64,000 nt of DNA from Phycisphaeraceae bacterium (GCA_029260655.1 JAJDCU010000016.1:62001-126000), one strand, 5' to 3'; counted from the first letter of the stretch, positions 8,219 to 16,687 are shown. Notes: generated by a model from the letters alone, not told the origin. Numbers and translations are program-made.

Positions 8219-9130
8219 TTACGCCCGACGCCGCCGAAGCATCGTAAGCGTGCCCAGTGAAAGCAGCGCCAGGCCCGCCGGCTCGGGGATCAACACCGCA
8301 GGGGGTGTCCCGGTGTGCCAGAAGGTCAAAACAATGTTCATGTCATCCAGCCCGACGAAACCGTCGCCGGAGGGATCACCCGACAGCAGGTCACCTGCGG
8401 GCACGGCCAGGTGCCAGTTGACGAGCAGAAGGTCCAGATCAGATATCCCGACGAACCCGTCGCCATCCAGATCGCCCGATTGACCAACGGGGATGTAGCT
8501 CCACGGGCCCTGCGCCGTGCCGGCGTTCCAGTCGCCGAGGACTTCGTTGAGGTCCTCGATCCCGACCAAGCCGTCGCCGGTCGGGTCGGAACGCGGGTCG
8601 CCCGATCCATCCGTGTTCCATTCCCCGAGTACGATGTTAAGATCCTCGATGCCGGTGAAATTATCGACGTCCAAGTCGCCGGGCACAAAGTCGGTCAGCA
8701 ACACACCGTTGGCCAGCGTCCCGCCGATGAAACTGGCCTGCGCGTTGAATGACTCGAACACAGCGAGCGACCATGTGCCCTGGGCATCGTCGGTAAAGAC
8801 AAAATTACCGATCGTCTGTAAGCCGATGGCTTGATCGCCGTTCCACTCTGCGTTGATGCCGGTCGGCCCCAGGTCCACTACGTCCGGGGCGCCGAGTTCC
8901 ACCGCCCCGTAGCCCACACTGCTGGAACCATTAAAGTCAAGGCCAATCACCGAGCCCTGGGTGAGTGACACCAGTATGTCGGTGCCGATCCAGCCTTCGG
9001 TCGTGGTGACATTCAGCGCGTTGGCAACGCTGCCGACGCTGGTTGAAACATCGACGCCGACGTTGATCGTCCCGAAAGCCGGGCAGGTGATCGCCGCGAC
9101 GGCCGCGGCCGCGAGTGTACTTGTGTACAT
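8219..9130 (-). CDS. Secreted PEP-CTERM protein with dockerin-like repeats (copy 2)
   Basis: A 303-residue paralogue of the gene at 7024-8043 with the same plan: signal peptide (MYTSTLAAAAVAAITCPAFG), a diverged beta-rich N-terminal domain, dockerin-like segments and a PEP-CTERM tail (IPEPAGLALLSLG...RRRRA). The ATG at 9128-9130 is chosen because AGGGG lies just upstream and the signal peptide starts there; an upstream in-frame start would add 35 basic residues. The N-terminal domains differ, with an insertion in copy 1 around QAEIEANPALLFD, while the calcium-binding block is almost unchanged, suggesting gene conversion. The ligand is unknown. Confidence 0.85.
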   Translation of the reverse strand: MYTSTLAAAAVAAITCPAFGTINVGVDVSTSVGSVANALNVTTTEGWIGTDILVSLTQGSVIGLDFNGSSSVGYGAVELGAPDVVDLGPTGINAEWNGDQAIGLQTIGNFVFTDDAQGTWSLAVFESFNAQASFIGGTLANGVLLTDFVPGDLDVDNFTGIEDLNIVLGEWNTDGSGDPRSDPTGDGLVGIEDLNEVLGDWNAGTAQGPWSYIPVGQSGDLDGDGFVGISDLDLLLVNWHLAVPAGDLLSGDPSGDGFVGLDDMNIVLTFWHTGTPPAVLIPEPAGLALLSLGTLTMLRRRRA

Positions 9131-9304
9131 GACGAATCCCCTGGTAAAAAGAAAACGGCTCAGATCACAACGATACGCCCGGATGATAACACGCCGCTGT
9201 CTAAAAAGAAACGGCCTATCGCAAGTTTTTTTCACCTCATATTGTAGCCTGCTTCGGCCCGCGGCCGGGACTTGAGGTCGCTCGGTGTCAGGGCCATACA
9301 GGAG

Positions 9305-9751
9305 GGATCCACAGATGGACAGGATGGGCAGGATTACCAGACAAGGCGCTTGTAGTCCAAGCGTGGGGCTCCGAAGTTAAAGAGTATGGCCCTGTGATGG
9401 CCCGTTGATTTCAAGTAATTGATCACCTGGGCCTGATCCACGCCTGTCAGTTGGCTGACAGCTTTCAATTCCACAACCACATCTTCATACGCAATAAAAT
9501 CCGCCCGATAGGAGGTGTTCAGCAACTGGTCCTTGTAGTGAATGGGGAGTGCCTGCTCGCGGACAAATGGGATTGAGACGCGAGTCATTTCTACCGCCAG
9601 TGCCTCTTGGTACACCGCTTCCAGGAACCCGTGGCCCAACTCACGATGCACCTCCATCGCCGCACCAATGATGGCGTAGGTCTGCGGATCATCTGATGGC
9701 TTCACCAGCGATTCATCCATCCTGCTCATCCTACCCATCTGTGGATAATCC
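9305..9751. mobile_element. GxxExxY gene cassette bounded by inverted repeats
   Basis: The left arm (9305-9336) and the reverse complement of the right arm (9718-9751) share the core TCCACAGATGG followed by AGGATG.GCAGGAT. The arms are about 32-34 bases and enclose only the GxxExxY gene. The GxxExxY stop codon lies in the left arm, its probable ribosome site in the right arm, and the last codons of the GDSL hydrolase (STDG then TAG) also lie in the right arm, as expected if the cassette inserted at that gene's end. No transposase is encoded, so movement would need help from elsewhere. Confidence 0.55.
9334..9720 (-). CDS. GxxExxY protein (PD-(D/E)xK nuclease-like fold)
   Basis: A small protein of 128 residues. 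The name-giving motif reads GHGFLEAVYQEAL, and the nuclease-like core follows as YRADFIAYEDVVVELKAV, giving the D...ExK arrangement of the PD-(D/E)xK superfamily. The biochemical role of the family is not established. The in-frame ATG at 9736-9738 lies within the inverted repeat and would add MGRMSR; the ATG at 9718-9720 is preferred because GCAGG lies just upstream. The gene fills the space between the two inverted-repeat arms, which marks it as a possible passenger or agent of a small mobile cassette. Confidence 0.8.
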   Translation of the reverse strand: MDESLVKPSDDPQTYAIIGAAMEVHRELGHGFLEAVYQEALAVEMTRVSIPFVREQALPIHYKDQLLNTSYRADFIAYEDVVVELKAVSQLTGVDQAQVINYLKSTGHHRAILFNFGAPRLDYKRLVW

Positions 9752-10381
9752 GGTTGCTCTCAGCCATGCCCTTGCCATGAGCATGTGTCCGGCAACGGTC
9801 GGATGCACGCCGTCGGGGGCCCAGTACTCGGCCGGGGCGTCCTTGAGCGCATCGTTGAAGACCTGCTGGTACGGGACCCAGACGGCACGGTACCTCCGGG
9901 CGAGTCCGTGCGCCACTTCCCGGTAGGCGGTGATCCCCTCGATGTGCGCCTCGGTCATGCCCCCGGCTTTAAGTAGGAAGGGCTCGCCGAGGATGATCTT
10001 GACATCAGGCAGCGCGGCGCAGGTGCGCTGAAGCAGGTTGTCGTAGTCGCGCTCGTATTCCGTGATCGTCCCGCCGTAGCCGTGGAGGTGGATGTGGCAG
10101 TAGTCGTTGACACCGACGAGGATGCTCAGCACGTCCGGCTTGATGGCCAGGCAGTCGTCCTCCCAGCGGTCGACGAGCTGGTAGACCTTGTCGCCGCTGA
10201 TCCCGCGGTTATAGATATTCAGCCCCAGCCCGGCGTGACGCCTTAGAAGCTCGGCCCCTGCGTGGAAGGCGTAGCCCTGGCCCAGCGCGGCGGGGTCGTT
10301 GGGGCCGGCCCGCCCCCGGCGGTGGTTGGCGTCGGTGATCGAGTCGCCCTGAAAAAGCAGGGTGTCGTGGGTTTGAAACAT
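9731..10381 (-). CDS. SGNH/GDSL-family hydrolase
   Basis: A 216-residue esterase-fold protein without a signal peptide. The family blocks are visible: block I FQGDSITD (nucleophile Ser near residue 14), block II NRGISGDKV, block III GVNDYCH and block V PDGVHPT with the catalytic Asp and His. It probably hydrolyses an ester, for example an acetylated sugar or lipid; the substrate cannot be read from sequence. The final residues STDG and the TAG stop are encoded by the inverted repeat of the neighbouring cassette, so the original C-terminus may have been replaced. It is divergent from mutL, with 48 bases between the two starts. Confidence 0.82.
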   Translation of the reverse strand: MFQTHDTLLFQGDSITDANHRRGRAGPNDPAALGQGYAFHAGAELLRRHAGLGLNIYNRGISGDKVYQLVDRWEDDCLAIKPDVLSILVGVNDYCHIHLHGYGGTITEYERDYDNLLQRTCAALPDVKIILGEPFLLKAGGMTEAHIEGITAYREVAHGLARRYRAVWVPYQQVFNDALKDAPAEYWAPDGVHPTVAGHMLMARAWLRATGLSTDG

Positions 10382-10429
10382 AGTCTAAAGAGCATACCGC
10401 CGGGGCCCCGGGCCTGCTACGATAGGACG

Positions 10430-12334
10430 ATGCCCATCCGCAAGCTGTCCAAGCTGTTGATCAACCAGATCGCCGCCGGCGAGGTGATCGAGCGCCCCGG
10501 GTCGGTCGTCAAGGAGCTTGTCGAGAACAGCCTGGACGCCCAGGCGACTCGGATCGACGTTGCGGTCGAGGACGGCGGGCGTCAACTGATCCGCATCAGC
10601 GACGACGGGCACGGCATCCCCCCGGACGAACTGCCGCTTTCGGTCGAGCCCCACGCCACGAGTAAGCTCACCGCCGCCGAGCAACTCGCCGCGATCGGAA
10701 CGCTTGGGTTCCGCGGTGAGGCGTTGGCGTCGATCGCCAGTGTCAGCCGGCTGCGCATCACAAGCCGGGCGACGGCGGACGGCAAGGCGGCGGAAGCGGG
10801 CGCGGCGCTTGAGGCAAGCGGCGACACGGTCGGGCAGGTCACGCCGTGGGCGGGCGCGCCCGGGACCGTGCTCGAGGTCCGCGACCTGTTCTTAAATACC
10901 CCCGCGCGGCGCAAGTTTCTCCGAACCGCGCCGACCGAGTTCGGCCACATCAACGACACGCTCAAGCGGATCGCTATGGTCCACCACCAAGTCGCGTTCA
11001 AGCTGTCACACAACGGCAAGACCGTCTTCGACCTCCCGGCCGATCAAGACCAGGCCCTGCGGTGCGTATCGCTTTTGGGTAAGGACCTCGAAGATGAATT
11101 GATGCTTTTCGAACACGAAGACCTGCCCGACCGCGGCGGCGCAAGGCTGTGGGGGTTGGCGGGCCAGCCCTCGATCGCCCGAGCGACCGGCAAAGGCCAG
11201 TACCTGTGCGTCAACGGCCGACCGATCAAGGACCGCAACCTCGCCCACGCGGTCAAGGAAGCCTACCGCGGGCTGATGCCGATGGACCGTTTCCCGGTCG
11301 CGGTCGTGTTCATTGAGATCGACCCGCACGCGGTGGATGTCAACGTCCATCCCGCCAAGGCCGAGGTCCGCTTCCGCAATCCGTCGCACGTCCACGGCCT
11401 GGTCCTCTCGGCCGTGCGCCAGCGCCTGCTCGGCAGCGACCTGACCCCCAGCGCCAGCCTCGCCCGCCAGGGCGGTTTCCAAGATTCAAACTTCCGGGGG
11501 GTAGGCCCCGGGGGCACGCCTCAAGCCCCGGGGGCGGGGGCAGGCCTTTCCCCCAACGTCTCTACCGACGCCTTCGTCGACTTCTTCAAACGCATGGACC
11601 CCAGGGAAAAAGGCTTCGCCTACCAGGAAGTGCGAAAGGCGCTCGCGGCAGAAGACCCGTCGGCGATCGAGTCTGATGAAGCGTCCCTCATGCCGTCGGC
11701 CAACGACTCATCCACGCAAGCCCCGGGGGCAAGCCTCAAGCCTCAAACCGTTTTACAAGTCCACAAAAGTTACCTCGTCACCCAGGATGACGACGGGCTG
11801 GTCATCGTCGATCAGCACGCCCTGCACGAGCGCGTCATGTTCGAGACGCTGCGCAACCGTGTGCTGGGCGAAGGCAAACCGCTGGAGAGCCAGCGCCTCT
11901 TGATGCCCGTGATCGTGGATGCGGATGCCGACCAGCAGGCGACCCTTGAACAAATGCAACCGCTCTTGGAAAAGATCGGGGTCGAGCTCGCGCCGATCGG
12001 CCCGGAGGCTGTCGCGGTCCATGCGTTCCCCAGTTTCCTGTTCGACCGGGGCGTCGAGCCCGACACGTTCATCACCGATCTTGTCACCAAGGCCGACGCC
12101 GGGCAACTGGATCTATCCAACCCCAACGTCCAGGAGTCCGCCCTGCACGAAGTGCTGGACATGATGTCCTGCAAGGCCGCGGTCAAAGCCGGCGATAAGA
12201 TGACAGAAGACGAGCTAAGCGAGCTGCTCGCCAAACGCCACGAGATCGATCGCTCCAGCAACTGCCCCCACGGCCGACCCACCACCCTGCGCCTGACACT
12301 CAAGGATCTGGAAAAGCAGTTCGGGCGGACGTAA
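10430..12334 (+). CDS. mutL: DNA mismatch repair protein MutL
   Basis: A 634-residue MutL. The N-terminal GHKL ATPase shows ELVENSLDA, DDGHGIP and GTLGFRGEALASI. The C-terminal dimerisation domain keeps the endonuclease motif DQHALHERVMFE (DQHA from residue 461) plus SCKAAVKAG and CPHGRP, so it should nick DNA like MutL proteins of bacteria lacking MutH. It couples MutS recognition to strand removal. The ATG at 10430 is chosen because the protein begins there as MPIRKLS, as in the family. The linker (residues about 355-445) carries two near-identical 24-base repeats (11504-11527 and 11719-11742). Confidence 0.95.
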   Translation: MPIRKLSKLLINQIAAGEVIERPGSVVKELVENSLDAQATRIDVAVEDGGRQLIRISDDGHGIPPDELPLSVEPHATSKLTAAEQLAAIGTLGFRGEALASIASVSRLRITSRATADGKAAEAGAALEASGDTVGQVTPWAGAPGTVLEVRDLFLNTPARRKFLRTAPTEFGHINDTLKRIAMVHHQVAFKLSHNGKTVFDLPADQDQALRCVSLLGKDLEDELMLFEHEDLPDRGGARLWGLAGQPSIARATGKGQYLCVNGRPIKDRNLAHAVKEAYRGLMPMDRFPVAVVFIEIDPHAVDVNVHPAKAEVRFRNPSHVHGLVLSAVRQRLLGSDLTPSASLARQGGFQDSNFRGVGPGGTPQAPGAGAGLSPNVSTDAFVDFFKRMDPREKGFAYQEVRKALAAEDPSAIESDEASLMPSANDSSTQAPGASLKPQTVLQVHKSYLVTQDDDGLVIVDQHALHERVMFETLRNRVLGEGKPLESQRLLMPVIVDADADQQATLEQMQPLLEKIGVELAPIGPEAVAVHAFPSFLFDRGVEPDTFITDLVTKADAGQLDLSNPNVQESALHEVLDMMSCKAAVKAGDKMTEDELSELLAKRHEIDRSSNCPHGRPTTLRLTLKDLEKQFGRT

Positions 12335-12392
12335 GCCGGGCATGACATCCCAGAAGATTGAACTCGGATTCATCAGATGGATCGGATAAGAG

Positions 12393-12425
12393 AAAACCCC
12401 ACCAAGGATGGTGGGCTTGGGTTTT
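12393..12425. terminator. Bidirectional terminator between mutL and atpG
   Basis: The core stem CCCACC/GGTGGG encloses AAGGAT, and is flanked by AAAAC on one side and GGGTTTT on the other, giving a T-run in both directions. The two flanking genes converge here. Confidence 0.75.
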
Positions 12426-12452
12426 GTATCGGTGTGGTGTCCGGTGGTCGGC

Positions 12453-13352
12453 CTAATTCAGCGCCGCGGCCCCGGCGATGATCTCGGAAAGCTCGGTGGT
12501 GATCGAGGACTGGCGTGCGCGGTTGAACTTGCGCTTGAGGGTCTTCTGCATCTTGCCGGCGGCGTCGGTCGCGGCCTTCATCGCGACCATCCGCATGAGC
12601 TGTTCGCTGACGGTCGCCTCGTTGAAGCTCTGGAACAGGCTGGTCTTGACGGTGATCGGCAGCAGTTCGCCCAGCAACTCCTGCGGCTCAGGCGAGAAGT
12701 CGTAGACGGTTGCGGGCCCTGCGTCTTTCGCCTGATCGGCCTTGGCGCCCCCGGAGGCTGTCGGTGGCTCCAGCGGAAGTAGCTGCAACACCTTCGGCTC
12801 CTGCCGGGACATCGACACGAACGCGGTGTAGATCACCTTGACAGAGTCGTACTTGCCTTCGGTGAACGCCTGCATGTAGCCCTCGGCGAGCCGTTCGACG
12901 TCGGCGTATTCGGGCTTGTCGGTGAAGTGGCTGTGGAAGGCCTGGACCTCGACGCCGGCGAACTTGAAGTAGCCGCTGGCCTTCTTGCCAACGATTTCCA
13001 GGTCAACCGCGTTGTCGCTGGCTTTGATCTGGGCCATCGCGGTGCGGAGCAGGTTGGCGTTGTACCCGCCGCAGAGCCCGCGGTTGGAGCTGATGACCAG
13101 GATCAGTTGCCTGCCCGCCGCCGGCTTGGGAGCCGACAACAGCGGGTGCGACACCTCCCCGGACTCGCCGAGGTTCGCCGCCAGCTCGCTGACGACCTCA
13201 CCGATGCGTTTCGTGTAGGCCTGAGCGTCGGTCGCCTTTTTCTGCATCGTCTGGAACCGGGCGGTGGCGATCAACTGCATCGTCCGGGTGATGCGCTCGA
13301 TATTGCCCACGGCCTTGATCCGGCCCTTGATATCGCGTGTTCCACTTGGCAT
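12453..13352 (-). CDS. atpG: ATP synthase F1 gamma subunit
   Basis: The gamma subunit is the rotor shaft of F1F0 ATP synthase. The N-terminal helix reads RDIKGRIKAVGNIERITRTMQLIA and the C-terminal helix reads RMVAMKAATDAAGKM then FNRARQSSITTELSEI, both diagnostic. At 299 residues it is of normal size, with a low-complexity insertion (TASGGAKADQAKDAG) in the middle domain. I chose the ATG at 13350-13352, where the family's N-terminus begins. It stands alone: no other atp gene is next to it, whereas atpG normally sits between atpA and atpD. It may be relocated, or belong to a second, dispersed set. Confidence 0.93.
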   Translation of the reverse strand: MPSGTRDIKGRIKAVGNIERITRTMQLIATARFQTMQKKATDAQAYTKRIGEVVSELAANLGESGEVSHPLLSAPKPAAGRQLILVISSNRGLCGGYNANLLRTAMAQIKASDNAVDLEIVGKKASGYFKFAGVEVQAFHSHFTDKPEYADVERLAEGYMQAFTEGKYDSVKVIYTAFVSMSRQEPKVLQLLPLEPPTASGGAKADQAKDAGPATVYDFSPEPQELLGELLPITVKTSLFQSFNEATVSEQLMRMVAMKAATDAAGKMQKTLKRKFNRARQSSITTELSEIIAGAAALN

Positions 13353-13731
13353 AGGCGGGCCATCATAGCGACTGGCCGGTCGGCGGCAACGCGGTCGGCC
13401 CGGGGCCGCTGGGGGCGATAATCTGTGTCCTCTTCGAGCCGTACCCACCCCGCCGCGGCCCCGGCCCCGCATAACCCTCACAACCCCTACAACCGGTGCC
13501 GTTTAACACGACCGCCCGGACCCGTCAGGCGGAAGACCAGGGCGACGGGATGGAGAAAATTGGATAAACCGTTTGGAAACCCGGCCCGTGAATTGGATGA
13601 TTCGTCCAAGCTCGTGGGTGGCGTCGCCGACGCCGGGCGGGCTTCAGTCTGAGGGTGGTCTGAGATACGGCCGGCAGACTGAACAACATAACTGTGCCGG
13701 GATCGGCACATAGCAATGAGGTGGGTTCACC
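13353..13731. other. Intergenic region between divergent atpG and the secreted protein at 13732
   Basis: About 379 bases with no gene I can support. It should hold promoters for both divergent genes. A hairpin TGTGCCG/CGGCACA lies at about 13693-13711, and a ribosome site GAGGTG lies before the ATG at 13732. No confident -35/-10 pair was found. Confidence 0.5.
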
Positions 13732-14418
13732 ATGCTGAAGGCCTCCATGCAGAATGTTCTCCGTAACACGGCGATCGCTATCGCCACGTCTACTGTCTTG
13801 GCCGGCGCCGCCTCGGCGCAGACCTCCATCGACTTCACCATCAGCGATGACCGGGTGGTCCCCACCGAAGACTTTGCCGTGAAGGTATCCGTCCTCGGCG
13901 CAGCGATCTCGTATCAGGGCACCGACTTTCCCGTGACCACCCAGCTGATCGTCGATGGCCAGGTCTACGAGCCCTTCGGCCCGCTGGACGACCCGGTAGC
14001 GGGCGACGTCAACGACCACTCGCCCCCGCGGCATTTTATCGTTCCACAGGTCTTCGACCCGTCCGTTTCTATTGCTGTCGCCAGCACAAGCTGGCATACC
14101 AACATGAGTGAATGGAAGTCACGCAACACGAGTCAGCCGTCTGACATGGTCATGGTTCTGCGTAACGGCGACCCGGTGCCCAACATCGATGGTTTTGGGG
14201 ATCAGGCCGACGCCGCTGATCTGGTAGCCACCTACATCGACACCGACACCAACACGATGGCGCTGGATGTCAACCAGGCCATCTACCTGTTCGAATTGGC
14301 CACGGACAACCTTAACGCCGAAATCGCTGACTTCCAGGACCTGGTCGTCCTGGTGACCCTGGGCAAGAGCCCCAAAGCTTTGGAAGACGCCGAACTGATG
14401 GACGCGATGTACGACTAA
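13732..14418 (+). CDS. Secreted protein of unknown function
   Basis: A 228-residue protein with a signal peptide ending near AGAASAQ (residues 1-30). The mature part starts with a beta-rich domain (TSIDFTISDDRVVPTEDFAVKVSVLG) and ends in an acidic helical region (ALEDAELMDAMYD). I recognise no catalytic motif, membrane anchor, PEP-CTERM tail or dockerin repeat, so it is probably periplasmic or released. A GAGGTG ribosome site lies nine bases before the ATG, and a strong terminator follows at 14451-14482, so it is a single-gene transcript. Function unknown. Confidence 0.7.
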   Translation: MLKASMQNVLRNTAIAIATSTVLAGAASAQTSIDFTISDDRVVPTEDFAVKVSVLGAAISYQGTDFPVTTQLIVDGQVYEPFGPLDDPVAGDVNDHSPPRHFIVPQVFDPSVSIAVASTSWHTNMSEWKSRNTSQPSDMVMVLRNGDPVPNIDGFGDQADAADLVATYIDTDTNTMALDVNQAIYLFELATDNLNAEIADFQDLVVLVTLGKSPKALEDAELMDAMYD

Positions 14419-14450
14419 GACGACGGATATCACCCACAACTCTGCCAAGG

Positions 14451-14482
14451 AACCCACGGTCATCGATCGTGGGTTCTTTTTT
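14451..14482 (+). terminator. Rho-independent terminator, member of a repeated hairpin family
   Basis: AACCCACG (14451-14458) pairs with CGTGGGTT (14468-14475), followed by CTTTTTT. The hairpin core is nearly the same as the one at 39543-39570, which follows acs. Confidence 0.85.
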
Positions 14483-14571
14483 GTGCCCACGCAGTGGGAG
14501 ACAAAAACAGGTGGCTTTCAACCGTAAATACGGATATAGTGATCTTAACATATTTCTCGTGGAGGCCCGCC

Positions 14572-15180
14572 ATGCACGCCACCGCCGCCATCAAGCCAGG
14601 ACCCGGATCGGATCAAGATGCGCTGGGGACGTTCCGTGCCCCGCCTGGCGCCGGGACGCTGGGGCTGGTGCTGTTCATCGCCGGTCTGGCGGTCGCGTTC
14701 GTCTGGCTGCTGGTTGGATACGCGTTGACCCGTGCGCGCGGCCCGGCCGAGGCCTTGTCGGTTCCGGTGTGGTTCTGGTTCAGCACGTTCGTGATCCTGG
14801 TCAGCGGGGTATCGCTTCAGGGATCGTACCTGTGGGCGAAGGCGGGACGGATCGCGATCTCCGGCCGGGCGCTGCTGGTAAGCACGATCCTGGGCGTTGG
14901 GTTCTTGCTGCTGCAAGTGCCGGGGCTGATCCAACTGCTGAACTCCCACCGGGAGATGGCGGACAGCCCCACCGCGTTGTACCTGCTGGCGCTGGTGCTG
15001 GTGTCGCTGCACGGGTTTCACGTGCTCGGCGGTCTGGGGCGGATGCTGGTGCTGAATCGCCGAAACCACAAGGATGCCGCGGAGGCTAACGGCGGGGCCC
15101 ACCTCAAACAGATGTGCTTGTACTGGCACTTCCTGGCGATCGTCTGGCTGGCGATGTTCGGCGTGATCCTTTGGGCGTAA
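14572..15180 (+). CDS. Cytochrome c oxidase subunit III-like membrane protein
   Basis: A 202-residue protein with about five membrane segments. The family's marks are SLHGFHVLGG in the penultimate helix and WHFLAIVWLAMFGVIL in the last. Subunit III of haem-copper oxidases stabilises the catalytic subunit and does not bind redox centres itself. The ATG at 14572 is chosen because GGAGG lies seven bases upstream; a longer start at 14494 lies just beyond the preceding terminator and has no such site. No subunit I or II gene is nearby, so it acts with subunits encoded elsewhere or belongs to the related NorE-like group. Confidence 0.75.
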   Translation: MHATAAIKPGPGSDQDALGTFRAPPGAGTLGLVLFIAGLAVAFVWLLVGYALTRARGPAEALSVPVWFWFSTFVILVSGVSLQGSYLWAKAGRIAISGRALLVSTILGVGFLLLQVPGLIQLLNSHREMADSPTALYLLALVLVSLHGFHVLGGLGRMLVLNRRNHKDAAEANGGAHLKQMCLYWHFLAIVWLAMFGVILWA

Positions 15181-15219
15181 AGCTCACAAGATCCAGAAGG
15201 ACTCACAGGCGCGACAACA

Positions 15220-15325
15220 TACGGAACAGAGATGGACACTGATGAACGCGGATTTGAAGCCGATGCGTTCAACCGTTTCTACGTTTCACGCATCAGCGTT
15301 TATCTGCGTTTATCCCTGTTAGATG
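15220..15325. repeat. Dispersed inverted repeat downstream of the oxidase subunit III gene
   Basis: The left side reads ACAGAGATGGACACTGATGA then ACGCGGAT; the right side, reverse-complemented, reads ACAGGGATAAACGCAGATAA then ACGCTGATG. It resembles the repeats at 20910-20993 in style (CAGAT and GCGGAT units) and separates convergent genes. No ORF fits it. Confidence 0.5.
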
Positions 15326-15331
15326 AAACCC

Positions 15332-16687
15332 CTACCCGCGCCGCGTGCGGAATTTACCGCCCAGGCCGCGTTTGGGCAGGTTCTTGGGGATGTTGCCGTC
15401 GGGGAACATGGCCTTGAGTTCTTCCTCGGAGTAGCCCGACGTATCGATGGCACCGGCGACCCGCGACTCAAGTGTCCTTGCCGGCGCTTCAGCACGCCGG
15501 CGCTCTGCCGCGCGGTCATCACGGATATCCGACGGGACCGGGCCGGGCTTGAATTTGGGGTAGTCCATCTTCTCGATCATCGCGCCGGAGAGCTTTTCGA
15601 TCTCGGTCAGGAGTTGGCCCTGGTCCGGGGTCACGAACGACCAGGCGATGCCCTGCCGCCCGGCGCGGGCGGTGCGACCGATGCGGTGGACGTAGACCTC
15701 CGGGTCCTCCGGCAGGTCGTAGTTGATCACGTGGGTGATGTGCTCGACGTCCAGGCCGCGCGCCGCCAGGTCCGAGGCGATCAGCACGTCGAGCTTGCCC
15801 TGGCGCATCGACTCCATGACCTGGGTGCGCTTCCGCTGGTGCAGGTCGCCGTGGATCTCCCTGGCGGTGATGCCCTTGTCCTGGATGTACTTGGTGATCT
15901 TGTGGACGGTAGCCTTGGTCTTGCAGAAGACCAAGGTGGTGTCCGGGTCTTCGTGGCGCAGCATGTGCAGCAGCAGCGCCCGTTTGTCCCAAGGCTCTAC
16001 GGGTAAATACTTCTGGTCGACCATCGACACGGTCAGCGAGCCGGACACGGTCGTGATCTTCTTGGCGTCCTTCTTCATGAACGACCGGGCGAGCGACTCG
16101 ATCTGGCGGTCGATGGTGGCCGAGACGAAGACGGTCTGGTGCTCGCCCCTGACGTTGCGGAGGATCTTCTTGATGTCATCGCGGAAGCCGATGTCGAGCA
16201 TCCGGTCGACCTCGTCCAGAACGGCGAAGCGGATGTTGTCGAAGTGGATCTGTCTTCGTCCGTGCAGGTCCATGACCCGGCCGGGTGTGCCGACGATGAT
16301 GTGCCCGCCGCGTTCGACGGACTTTTGCTGGGCACGCATGGACTCGCCGCCGATGATGCATGAGGTGCGTATCCCGGTGTGCTTGCCCAGGGAATCGAGC
16401 TCGGCGGCGACCTGGGTCGCCAACTCGCGTGTGGGGGTGAGGATCAGCGCCTGCATCTGGACGTTGGGGTCGGCGAGGTGGAAAATCGGCAGGCCGAACG
16501 CCGCGGTCTTGCCCGTGCCGGTGCGCGCCTGGCCGATCACATCCTTGCCGGCAAGGATCGCGGGGATCAACTGTGCCTGGATGTCGGTGGGGTATTCGAA
16601 GCCTGCTTCGGTGACGCCCTGAGCCACGCTTTCGCTTAGGCCCATACCGCTGAATGTAACTGTTTTGTCGAAAAGATCCTGGCTCAT
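15332..16687 (-). CDS. DEAD-box family ATP-dependent RNA helicase
   Basis: A 451-residue helicase that unwinds short RNA duplexes in ribosome assembly or RNA decay. The motifs run in order: Q motif (YPTDIQAQLIP), motif I ARTGTGKT, PTRELA, GTPGR, motif II DEVD, motif III SAT, then ARGLD and HRIGRTARAGR. Motif II reads DEVD rather than DEAD, a variant that keeps the metal-binding D and E. The short basic C-terminal tail ends in KFRTRRG. A 5' region of over 200 bases with an AT-rich palindrome (16877-16900) lies upstream, which would suit cold or growth control; that is inference. Confidence 0.9.
   Translation of the reverse strand: MSQDLFDKTVTFSGMGLSESVAQGVTEAGFEYPTDIQAQLIPAILAGKDVIGQARTGTGKTAAFGLPIFHLADPNVQMQALILTPTRELATQVAAELDSLGKHTGIRTSCIIGGESMRAQQKSVERGGHIIVGTPGRVMDLHGRRQIHFDNIRFAVLDEVDRMLDIGFRDDIKKILRNVRGEHQTVFVSATIDRQIESLARSFMKKDAKKITTVSGSLTVSMVDQKYLPVEPWDKRALLLHMLRHEDPDTTLVFCKTKATVHKITKYIQDKGITAREIHGDLHQRKRTQVMESMRQGKLDVLIASDLAARGLDVEHITHVINYDLPEDPEVYVHRIGRTARAGRQGIAWSFVTPDQGQLLTEIEKLSGAMIEKMDYPKFKPGPVPSDIRDDRAAERRRAEAPARTLESRVAGAIDTSGYSEEELKAMFPDGNIPKNLPKRGLGGKFRTRRG

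Noticed and set aside
15332-16687. Helicase judged inactive because motif II is DEVD
   Set aside because: The two metal/ATP-contacting acidic residues are kept and all other motifs are intact, so activity is expected.
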